Origin: Heligmosomoides polygyrus polygyrus
Taxonomy: Eukaryota; Nematoda; Chromadorea; Rhabditida; Heligmosomidae
DNA length: 64,000 nt
Direction of reading: 5' to 3'
Assembly (NCBI GenBank): GCA_947396885.1
Contig: OX377204.1
Span: 39,083,975 to 39,147,974, forward strand
The notes under the pieces were generated by a model, which was given only the letters and a program-made list of their open reading frames with translations, did not search any database and was not told the origin of the DNA. Of this stretch, positions 44,123 to 53,666 are shown piece after piece (positions within the stretch are counted from its first letter, which is position 1; every line of letters starts with the position of its first letter). A program made the translations under genes and the position numbers.

Positions 44123-47109
44123 CTGAAACACAAGACTGTGCATGAACGAGGGCCATCTTCAACTATTGAAGCAATCCTGAATCTCCCCCTTACACTACAG
44201 AAAACTGCACTTTGGTTTGGCCTAAGTCAAGACATGACTTGAGGTTTGCCAAAATGTTGTGTGCTTTGAGTCTTATTGTTCATAAATGACTCTCGAAAGA
44301 CTTTAAAATTTTGTTTTTGTGGTTGAATACGGAGACCTCTAACTATACCACTGAAAGATGAAGTGAAGCAAACGTTTTCGTCAATGTGGATGTGGTCATT
44401 AACAATTTTAAAAACAAGATTTTGATCATAATTATTCAACTTAGCGATAATAATGACACGTCGGTTCAATCTTTCCCTCCATGAAACCTCGACAAACCCA
44501 TTTCTGTCGAACTTTTGCTTCGTGAATCTTTTCTGAACGCCTTCCATCTGACTAATGGCCGGCTCGCTGGCGTCGGCTTCGCGGCCGCGGTAGGCCAGTT
44601 ACAGCGAACAGCAATTCGTCCTTACTACCTCCTTGAACTAACGGGAGGGAGGGGTGTAAGATGTTGAAAACCATATGTTTACTAAACATGTCCTAAAAGC
44701 TGCCACTTCCTCTTAGGTAATTATGATACAAACTTCAAATAACAAAGCCTATACAAAGTCTTGGAGTTTTTTACTCTAAAGATGGAAGCGCTGTGGCGTA
44801 CGCTTTAGCGTAGACAATATAACACTAACATAAATAAGTAAATAAATATCCGTTCGAGTCAAGCACTTTCTGTCAGATGGGTGCTATGAAAAATCTATAT
44901 TGAAACGCAATAACTAACTATTGGCTGATAGGTATTTGTGGAGTTGCAAACATAATATTCGTTTCGAAACTTATATTGCAGTTTCGTACGTAAATGTCCA
45001 TTCATCTGCAGTCTTACAACTTGACTACAATCTTTCATCTGCAGTCTTACAACTTGCTAGAAGTCTTTTTCAATTCGTTGCTGTAGGTTCTTCACAGATC
45101 CCACCATATATCCCACCATTATATAATAGAGGAGGGTTTTTGTCTGTTCGTAGTTCTTCGCAACTTCGTAAACTTCGCGGGCTCGATGGTTTAATCACCC
45201 AAGTTTGAGGCACGACTTCTCTGTCCGAAGGGGAGCGCCGGGAGGTGAGGAGGACACGTGAGGCGTTGCGAAACAGGCCGGAGCCGCGGCTCTGTCCGCG
45301 CACGTGTTGGGTGGCTACTGCCTCGAACTGGCTCCCTTGAAGGCTCCTGTCCTCGCTACCGTTCAATTTGTGGACCTGCACTATCCTGCGGTGCTGCTGC
45401 AGTTGTGTTGCTGCGGAGTACGGCTCTGTCGCCTGCGTGCTCCGGCCGAGGTCACAGCTCATCTCTTTCTACCTCCGTTGTATTCGGGATTTTTCTATAC
45501 TACCCTGAGTTCGTTGTGTTGAGCGCGTGCATCCGTTTCTCCCGCCCACTCATGCTTCCTTCTTATCGCTCCGACTTATCTCCCCAGTTTGGTGGTTCAT
45601 GTAAGTGGCATTTACACTCTCGGTCAAACAAAAGCTGTTAATCAAATAAAATCTGAGGTGAACTTTTGGAGTGCACGGCGTGATCTCGTCTTTTATTGCG
45701 CTGTATGTTTGCTTCTTAGCTGTGGGGTGTAAGTAAGATTCTCCCATTCGAAGTTCGTTGGGTTGATCGCATGCATCAGCTTCTCCCTCCCACTCACGCT
45801 TCTTATTTATCGCACATACATGAACCACCAAAGTGGGGAAATGTGCGTCCCTCACTGTTGTATTTGTTGTTCAACTTCTGCAATCAATCGAATAAAAGTC
45901 GCAACGTCTTGGACGAGTGTCCAATCCGACGTGAACAGTTCTGTCGTAGCAATTGAATTGAATGCCAATTACCCCGATGGCAGAACGGTGTAGCGTGCAA
46001 GTGAATCTATATTTAATAGAACTATGCATTATTCACGAAATTATTTTTAGTACTTCTACATAACAACAATTTATAATACTGTTGTGAGACGGAGCGGAGA
46101 CAATTATTGGAAGATTGAGCTGTGTCAAATATTAAGATCAGAACGAGACCAACTTTATGGCCGAAGCATACACAACTGATTATGAGTACAGATAGAGATC
46201 TATATATGTGGGAGTTGCCTGACTGTGTTTGCCGGCGGATGCACTGTTTGGGAGTTTTGATCAGACAGTCAATATCGATCAATATTATCGATCTTTTGAA
46301 CTCGATACTGAATTTCTCTCTGACGCAATGGAGGTAGGAAAATCAGAGACAGAAAATCCCACCATCCCACCATATATTACCTAGAAAGGAGGAATTCATG
46401 AGCCTGTGGTGGTTCGTCAACAGCGGAAATCAGCTTCCCGTCCCCCCCCCAGTTCTTGACTACACCAATCTTTCGTATATAATTCTTCCGTACATACGCT
46501 CCCTCAAAATCAGTGGCCAATGATGCGGGCGTATTTGCTCGGGTTACTACGCCTTCTCTACCTGCCCAGGTTCTCCAATTTTCAGCGGTGGGCCAAGACA
46601 GGCTAACGAAGAAAGTTGCTGGGACCTGCGCTCGGTACGGCCACGTTTTTAACCAAGTCTTGCCTCAGCGTCGTCAATTTTCAGAAGTAGTTTGACTAGC
46701 TTCCATACTATACTGTAATATGTACAGAAGAGTATAGCATTTTTGTCTTAACCCACCATTTCCGGAATTCATCACACCTCATGGCTTAAAGCACGGCGAC
46801 TGGACAGAAATGTCAGACATTTCATTAGGCTTGATGAGCTGCAATAGGCTGTGAACCCAACGCTAGACGAAGATGACATTCTTCTGAGTGCTGTACTGGG
46901 ATGTGAGTGGTACCAAGTTAGGAATCAATCTGGAGTACGTGCACGTTTCAACGAGTTCGACGCTAGGGTTGCTTCCTTAACCAGCGTTGGTTGCCGGCGG
47001 AGTCCGCGACCGACGCTGGGTGAGGAATCAACCCTAGCTGGGTTTGGGCTACGTCCCTAGCGTGGCCCGTCATACCCGACGCCGGCGAAGCCGGCTAGCC
47101 TGGCGTGGC
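44123..47109. other. Crescerin-like intron, part without recognised element
   Basis: No transposase or exon is recognised. Two direct ~60-bp repeats (about 45508-45568 and 45752-45812, sharing CCCACTCA and CTTATCGC words) are followed by GTTTGGTGGTTCATG near 45588 and its inverted form near 45822, so some local duplication and inversion has occurred. A GC-rich partial palindrome (CCGACGCTGG words) lies at 46984-47100. Confidence 0.45.
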
Positions 47110-47196
47110 CCGCACACTATAGTTGTGCTCTCGCAAAATTTTCGAATATTCGAATGGTTTCGAATACCCGCAATTTTCGAGCATTCGAATTTCGAA

Positions 47197-47405
47197 TACA
47201 TTCGAAAAACGTGATTTTTTGAACATTCGAATTCGAATAGATTCGAAAAACGCGATTTTTTGAACATTCGAATTCGAATACATTCGAAAAACGGGATTTT
47301 TTGAACGTTCGAATTCGAATACATTCGAAAAACGCGATTTTTTGAACATTCGAATTCGAATACATTCGAAAAACGCGATTTTTTGAACATTCGAATTCGA
47401 ATATT
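47197..47405. repeat. 41-bp tandem repeat array, left of element B
   Basis: About five units of ATTCGAAAAACGCGATTTTT-TGAACATTCGAATTCGAATAC, starting for example at 47241, 47282 and 47323. Because 41 is not a multiple of three, the frames rotate and produce long spurious open frames on the - strand rich in Phe, Ser and Arg. Confidence 0.9.
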
Positions 47406-48615
47406 GATTCGAATATTCTATTCGAATATTCGAATATTTTCGAATGGAACATTGGGTCACGGAAAGGAAAAACATGGCTGGTGCTTTGGTGGCAATGACC
47501 AATAGACGGTTTATCCTGACGTAGTAGGAAATTTACATTCGTTTGCAAAGCGTTTAACAAAGTTTTAATGGAGTGATTTTTCCACCGAGTTCTTCTATGC
47601 CTGAAAGGATGAAATATATTACTGGTCATCAAACCAAACAACACGTCCTAAAAAAGCTTAGTTCTTTTTCCTGGTTAACTGATAAAAAGATTCCAAAGGC
47701 CATACCTCACCTTAGCCCAATAAAGAGCCAGGTGAAATCGCACGGGATATAGCTGATGAAGCGCTTACCTTTGGTTTGAATTACTGGGGGTTACATACGG
47801 GCATCCACCTTTTCGGCCTACCATGGGACCCCTTACCATGGAACCCTGGAAACTCTCAATGAAACTATTTGCTTCATCGGAGACCGAGGTCATCTTGGTG
47901 GAGATCTTCGAAACCGGAAGGTTCCATCTGCTTCATCTTTTTATTCACATTACCTAAGAAATGTGAGGTGTACATAAGAATGAGCTTAGAGTTATGCGCA
48001 TCCCTGAGAAGTGCTTGAGTGTTGTTTGTGCATTATTTTTGATGGCATCGGAGAGTGCGGAAAGGTCTAAATGATCTCCGTGATTGAGAAAAGTGGTCGT
48101 CGAATAGATGTGTATAATATAATAGCTGCCTTCTCTACAATGCTTACCTAAAGATTGATCAAGCCGAAAACTTGGCCGCAGTTCCCACCCCACCCCACTC
48201 CCACAAAGTCAGACCCATAGTCAGCTTGGGCGTACGTTCCGACGAATAAAATAGCATGGCCTGTTTCTTTTAAGTTTCCTCAATGAGCGCCTCCGCGCAA
48301 TAATTTCAGCACCACCCTTTTCATGGAACCGTCTACTTTAGTGCTCTTTGCGCCGCGTTTCAAAGTTTCAATACTTTACAATAGAAGCCATTTTCTTGCT
48401 CTACAGTCTGCACCATGCAACGGATCGGGTTTTGTACAGCTGATAGATCCCAGGAGTACGTATGCTGCGCAGAAAGGGAAAGTTTGTTGTAATAACCATA
48501 CTATACAATAAAGCGCTAAGAGCTATTGATCGGAGGCGCGCAGAAATTAGTGATAGAATAGGTGAGAAATCGGAGAAAGTTAGTCATAAGATATCGAAAA
48601 ATACCCAATGGTCCT

Positions 48616-49215
48616 CGATAGCCATTAGAACTAACCACTTGCTCCGCTGGCAATATGCCAGCTCCTGCTGGAGTACCACGCAAACTTGCACATCAATCCG
48701 TGCCGAGACTGCTTTCGTCACTGAGGGGGACATCGGAGATGGGTTGTGCGCTCTTCGAGCGCACAACTCGGCTAGGGAAGGGAGGGTGTGGGCCATACAG
48801 GCGGCTCGTGCCAAGAATGCTTTCGTCGCTGAGAGGGACATCGGAGATGGGTTGTGCGCTCTTCGAGCGCACAACTCGGCTAGGGAAGGGACTCCGGGGT
48901 GTGGGCCATCCAGGCGGCTCGTGTCAAGAATGCTTTCGTCGCTGAGGGGGACATCGGAGATGGGTTGTGCGCTCTTCGAGCGCACAACTCGGCTAGGGAA
49001 GGGACTCCAGGGTGTAGTGCGTCCAAGGTGCTGGTGCAGGAACTGCTCCCGTCTCCCAGTGCTCTCCTGTAGCGGCGGTGGAAGAGCCGCGATCCGCCAC
49101 CGACCGCTCAACGACCCTCCTCCATATCGACTGACCATGGTGTCGGTGGATATCGAAAATGGCCACGTCGATATGACGCGACATCAGGAGAATCTGGTTA
49201 GATCTAAGTAAGACC
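48616..49215. mobile_element. 600-bp element with 113-bp tandem repeats, copy 2
   Basis: Flanked by ATGGTCCT at 48608-48615 and 49216-49223, a perfect 8-bp target duplication. It begins CGATAGCCATTAG and ends CTAAGTAAGACC, with the same internal units as copy 1 (starts at 48711, 48819 and 48932; the first is five bases shorter). It inserted inside element B next to the SEDVP segment. Confidence 0.85.
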
Positions 49216-49375
49216 ATGGTCCTCTACGTGCTTGGGGGTTCAGAAAACGTGCCGAAGGCGTCGTCTAACGTGTCTGGGGATCCAGAAAACGTGCCGTACT
49301 CGTCACCCAACGTGCATGTGGATTCAGAAGACGTACCGAAGTCGTCGTTCAACGTGATTGGGGACTCAGATATCG
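49216..49375 (+). repeat. SEDVP-family coding-like repeats, locus B
   Basis: Three to four 48-bp units read GGSENVPKASSNVSG, DPENVPYSSPNV, DSEDVPKSSFNV. The frame stays open across all units, unlike locus A. It is followed, after one frameshift, by the FIPQN segment, so both may belong to one former ORF. Confidence 0.5.
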
Positions 49376-49381
49376 CCGACC

Positions 49382-49576
49382 ATCACTTACACGTCCGAAG
49401 ATGATGCCGATGTTGAGAATAGTGGCGGTGGGGGAGGAGGGGGGGGGGAGGTTCTGGATGGCTTCATACCACAAAACTACTCACGTGATCTTAAGGAAGG
49501 TAGTGCAAGGTTGGAACATAGCAAGGTTCTTAAATATTGCCTTTTGTACTGCAAGGAAGGAAAGAAAGCAGAATGA
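49382..49576 (+). pseudogene. Conserved protein-like segment (FIPQN family), locus B
   Basis: Sixty-four codons read ITYTSEDDADVENS, a Gly run, then FIPQNYSRDLKEGSARLEH, KVLKYCLLYCKEGKKAE and a stop. Compared with 19131-19277, most differences are conservative and none introduces a stop inside the shared part except at the last Cys-Lys position. Family unknown. It lies inside element B; locus A lies outside element A. Confidence 0.52.
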
Positions 49577-50890
49577 GCAGAGCAACTGGCTTGATGTGAT
49601 TGTCCTTACCATTACCTGAGTGATACTGCAACATCGCGCGAAGAGTGCAAGTGCGGGGCACGCCGATAGGCGTGACGGATATATATTATAGGCACCAATA
49701 TTTTTGCCATTACTATACATCAAGGACTGAAGAACAGTGGTGTCGCTTTTTTGCTGTCCTGCCGATATGTGAACAACAACGTATCCTATGTGCGACATAA
49801 GATGAAATGGACAAGTATTTCGGGTTATAGACAGCCAATCCAGGACCAAGAAGAGCATAACCGAGAAACATTGAGTGATCTGACTTCTTCTTGTCGATGC
49901 CTATGATCACCTGAACGAAGCAAGTGTGTTACTAAGTCATAATCAAAACCCAACTAAGATAAGCAGAGTTTCTTAAGGAAACTTCGCGACTAGATGTTTT
50001 CACGCTTCTTCGCCTTATAGGATTGCAAGGAAGATTAATCTTGAGCAGCCTAACCGCTCCCCCTCCTTGTATTGGTAGTCCTAATAAGTCCCTTAAGAGT
50101 TGTAGATCAGCGATTGAACTACTTGTTATTAGGTTCAGGTTTCTAGCTACAGGTCTGAACAATAGCCGAAAAGCTCCATCCTATTAGGTGCTTGATGGAT
50201 TAGTGTCCGAATCGGTAAGTAACTTTGGCGTGCAAAAACGATGATGGTCAGAATGTTAGGAAACTCAGTAAAGACTGATCAGCGTTACGACCTCGTTCGG
50301 CACAGAAGCACATAGAAGAAACTACATCCTTTCCATAAACGTTCGCTCCATCCAAATTGGCAGAAAGGCAGACCTAAGAAACATTTTGCATGGACGTGTA
50401 CACGGAAGGAAAAGGCAATGCCTCACGGAAATGGTCCCGAGATATTGCTCCGAATGATCACGCTGTCCATATGTATTCACCTGGATGCAAAGGAGAGAAA
50501 AACCTCTTCATAGCGTTCTTTATCTCTTAGGAAGTCAGCACATTTGATAGGACGTGTCTGAGCAGTTGTAAAATCAGGTTGCTGTAATTGATCTATCCTA
50601 GAAATTGTATACCCACTAATCCGCCTATATTATCGTCCCTACTGCACCCCAACTGTATGCTTTACTGCTCAGCTAGTAGAGAATGCAACTGCATCGCATA
50701 GTAATCCTGATCTGCCAACCCTCGGGCGGCGAACATAGCATGGAAACAAGGCGGCTTCTGCATTTTAGGATTAAAAAGCAACTTGATGTGAAAAGAAAGC
50801 TTGGAAAGGCTACGATAGGATCACAGAACCTTGCAGTGAAGATGGTAAATTTGGAGCGCGAAGGTTAATACTGGGTGCACAAAACAGTTA

Positions 50891-51012
50891 GGCCTATGTT
50901 ATACTTTGGCGACGCTGTTGTTGGCAGCAGAGTTGAGCGCACTGCATAGCACCCGCTCAACACTGTCACCGACGTCGCCGACAACAGCGTCGCCGAAGTA
51001 TAACATAGCCCT
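50891..51012. mobile_element. 122-bp foldback MITE
   Basis: Near-complete inverted repeat: the first ~30 bases (CTATGTTATACTTTGGCGAC onward) match the last ~30 on the other strand with about two differences, and inner arms GAGTTGAGCG and CGCTCAACAC also pair. No coding sequence. Confidence 0.75.
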
Positions 51013-51489
51013 CAATGTTTTCGATCTATACTAGAGGTCCCCTATAGAGAACAAGAGATCAAGCAAAGTTCAATTGTGCAAAGATGAGGACGAAAAACAA
51101 GATTAGTCGTAGGCAGTGTCAAACAGAAAACTGGTTCCTGAGTCCCAATAGGAAAAGTTCGAATACGAATGAAAGTGTAAGTCCTTCTGTGAATAAAGCT
51201 GAAGGTTCAGCTTCTGATTCAGCCGTGCTTATTGTTTCCTGTGTGGTGTTGTGGAAGAGGGATTAAGAGACTCATCATATATGGAGTGAAAGGGAGACCA
51301 CGTGCTTACAATTTCTGGACTCTCAGTGCAAAATATCCATGCCTCGGCTTCGCAAAACAATGCAGATCCTAACTTGCCTATTCGAATGGCATACATTGAA
51401 CATTCGAATAATTGTGTGTTTTTGGCAATTCTCGAATATTCGAATGGTTTCGAATACCCGCAATTTTCGAGCATTCGAATTTCGAATAT

Positions 51490-51740
51490 ATTCGAAAAAC
51501 GCGATTTTTCGAACATTCGAATTCGAATACATTCGAAAAACGCGATTTTTTGAACATTCGAATTCGAATACATTCGAAAAACGCGATTTTTTGGACATTC
51601 GAATTCGAATACATTCGAAAAACGCGATTTTTTGAACATTCGAATTCGAATACATTCGAAAAACGCGATTTTTTGAACATTCGAATTCGAATACATTCGA
51701 AAAACGTGATTTTCTGAACATTCGAATTCGAATACTGAAA
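51490..51740. repeat. 41-bp tandem repeat array, right of element B
   Basis: About six units of the same 41-bp sequence as at 47197-47405, same orientation, preceded by the same GGTTTCGAATACCCGCAATT leader. Confidence 0.9.
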
Positions 51741-52224
51741 TTCGAATGAAAATCATTCGAATACCTATTCGAATAGGTCATTCGAGCACAACTATACCGC
51801 ACACTCCAGCGTCGGCGCCGGCGGAGCAGGCGACCGACGCTGGTAGCATAATAGTCGGCGCTTACATGCGGGATAAACGAATTCAAGGTTTTAGTCTGCT
51901 TGAATCAAGCGCAAAAGAGGTTGCTCGATAGTCAGACCGCATGCTACTATGGTCTTCGGCCATTGAGCACCAAAGTGGATGCTCAATGGCCATAGGCTTC
52001 CAGAAGGCTAAAACTTGTTAGTACCGAAATGACGCCACTGAATCTTGTGCCCGAGATGCGAAATGCTATCTATGCTACGTTGCCGCCAGGCAGAACAATT
52101 GGCCCGGGCTATTTAAGCACATCGAGAAGCTTCTATGGAGGCCTTATAGAGTCCTAACTCCCCGTTCTCAAAGCTGTACATGTTGCGGAAGAAGAGCGCG
52201 GCAAGAGAGAGCAAATGTACTGAC

Positions 52225-52347
52225 CTTGTCCAACTCCTGGTCCATCTTTCCTCTCATGTTTTCTGTCAGAGTTCCGATGCAGGCGAGCGCTACTCGGGAG
52301 ACGCTCGAGCGAAGATTCTTGCACTCGTTCAGAATGGCCATCACAAC
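52225..52347 (-). CDS. che-12: Crescerin-like exon, TOG3
   Basis: The exon is 123 bp, acceptor TCTTCACAG|GTT and donor GACAAG|GTCAGT, phase 0 both sides. It encodes VVMAILNECKNLRSSVSRVA and LACIGTLTENMRGKMDQELDK. Lys-Asn-Leu-Arg-Ser-x-Val-Ser-Arg-x-Ala followed by Met-Asp-Gln-Glu-Leu is the best-conserved stretch of TOG3 in TOGARAM proteins, and the strongest single evidence for the gene's identity. Confidence 0.92.
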
Positions 52348-52452
52348 CTGTGAAGAGACGGTCTGAGCAATGCAAGTAGCGATTATCGATTCTTCCGTGG
52401 TTGCACAATAAAAACTCGTACTGGTCCTCCAATGTTCATGCAAAGAACTGAC

Positions 52453-52534
52453 CTCATGCATATGATCAGCGACCTCCTTCGGGTTGGTGGCTGATAGCTC
52501 GCTAATCATGGTAATACCGTCCACTTTGTGAGAC
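52453..52534 (-). CDS. che-12: Crescerin-like exon, first helices of TOG3
   Basis: The exon is 82 bp, acceptor CTTTTAG|G and donor CATGAG|GTCAGT, phase 2 in and phase 0 out. It encodes SHKVDGITMISELSATNPKE and VADHMHE. The preceding Trp codon is split across the intron (TG|G), giving the EEW-x-x-K-V-x-G start of a TOG domain. Confidence 0.9.
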
Positions 52535-52739
52535 CTAAAAGTGGACTACACTCAAGTTGCAAGCGATCAGCGGCATCTCCAGACTTCCAGGATGACCACA
52601 GCATAATGAATAAGAAGGCAACACTATACATTTCGGAAAATCCTCCTCAGTAAGGGAATAAGGAGCTCTAGCCTAGAAATAGCTGTGGTTCTTCTGTATT
52701 GTCCTTGTACAAATAGTATCTGTACGAGGACGAGTGATA

Positions 52740-52985
52740 GCGCAGTCGGAGAAGGTGGTGTCCGTCACAGGCACTCCTGCCTAGACCAACCAAGTCTTCC
52801 ATTCGTTTTGCCTTTCCCAGAGAAGCACCAGACTTCTCCGGGAAAGACAAAAACGCTGACTTGCCCATTTTCTGGCCACCGCAAGTCATTGTATGAGTCA
52901 AATACGAATGCAACTTTCCTCCACGACATGCCATAGAAGTGCTGAGTGCGTAACGCATTCCAAAAGGGATTGATTGACACTTCCG
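52740..52985 (+). repeat. Dispersed repeat family R copy
   Basis: Contains GGCCACCGCAAGTCATTG, CCTCCACGACATGCCATAG and GATTGATTGACAC. Lies in the 604-bp intron between two TOG3 exons, in antisense to the host gene. Confidence 0.7.
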
Positions 52986-53138
52986 ACTATCCTTTGTGCA
53001 TTCTCTGTACAAGACGTATTTTGCATGATTTATCATTCGGTTATTTCTTTATACCATTTTTAGGCTAGGATAGTTGGAGAAACCTGAAGAGCATAGAAAC
53101 CCTTTTGGATGAGTGCAACGCAAGAGAGTTGGTCTCAC

Positions 53139-53311
53139 CATTCTTCGCTTTCGATCTTCTTCAGAGCGTTCACTACGCTTCTCTGCCCCATGTTTGACAT
53201 CGAGCGAGCGACCGCTGGCTGAACCTTGACCGGAGCCGGTGATTTCGAGGCCTTCGATTGCGCCGACGGTAGTGTCTTGGTTGGCGTGTTCCTGCGTAGT
53301 GGTCCAGATTT
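53139..53311 (-). CDS. che-12: Crescerin-like exon, basic linker into TOG3
   Basis: The exon is 173 bp, acceptor GCATTGCAG|AAA and donor GAATG|GTGAGA, phase 0 in and phase 2 out. It encodes KSGPLRRNTPTKTLPSAQSK, ASKSPAPVKVQPAVARSMSN and MGQRSVVNALKKIESEE plus a split Trp. The Lys/Pro/Ser-rich part would bind the acidic microtubule surface; the last 15 residues form the lead-in to TOG3. Confidence 0.88.
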
Positions 53312-53666
53312 CTGCAATGCTGTCACCATCATTACCTTGTGGCTCATAAAACCGAAATCGTGTCAACATCAGTCCGACTCTCAAGAGCCCCTTGGTATTT
53401 GACATCCAAATACTTCACTGTCTCTGTTGTCGCTACACTTTCCACCTAAATGCAGTCGAGATGGACGGCACGATTGGTGGTGAGTTTGAGAACAATGGCT
53501 GATGGATGCTTATAGTCAAGAACTTAGAATTGTAAAAGCCAAGAACTTTCCTACTTCATCAACCACGATTATTTTCCAACATTTTTTACTCCTTGAATGG
53601 CAGGCAATCAGTGTTAGATAGCGCTCTAAGCCTTAATCCGGTTTCTAACCATTACCTTCACCTGTA

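Larger units (their letters stand above)
47118..51796. mobile_element. TIR element B, 4.7 kb, with two 41-bp satellite arrays
   Basis: The inverted ends are TATAGTTGTGCTC at 47118 and GAGCACAACTATA ending at 51796, flanked by an 8-bp duplication. Next to each end lies an array of a 41-bp unit, in the same orientation in both arrays. The interior holds a nested 600-bp element, the SEDVP/FIPQN segment and a 122-bp foldback. No transposase is recognised. By target size and TATA-starting ends it resembles element A; the alternative is two smaller elements whose inner ends I cannot see. Confidence 0.68.
47110..51804 (+). repeat. 8-bp target site duplication of TIR element B
   Basis: CCGCACAC at 47110-47117 is repeated at 51797-51804, directly outside the inverted ends TATAGTTGTGCTC. 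The joined flanks would read continuously through a GC-rich repeat. Confidence 0.85.

Noticed and set aside
51229..51886. Long Phe/Ser/Arg-rich open frames across 41-bp arrays (also at 47070-47644)
   Set aside because: They are produced by the 41-bp periodicity, recur in all frames and both strands, and have no protein-like composition.
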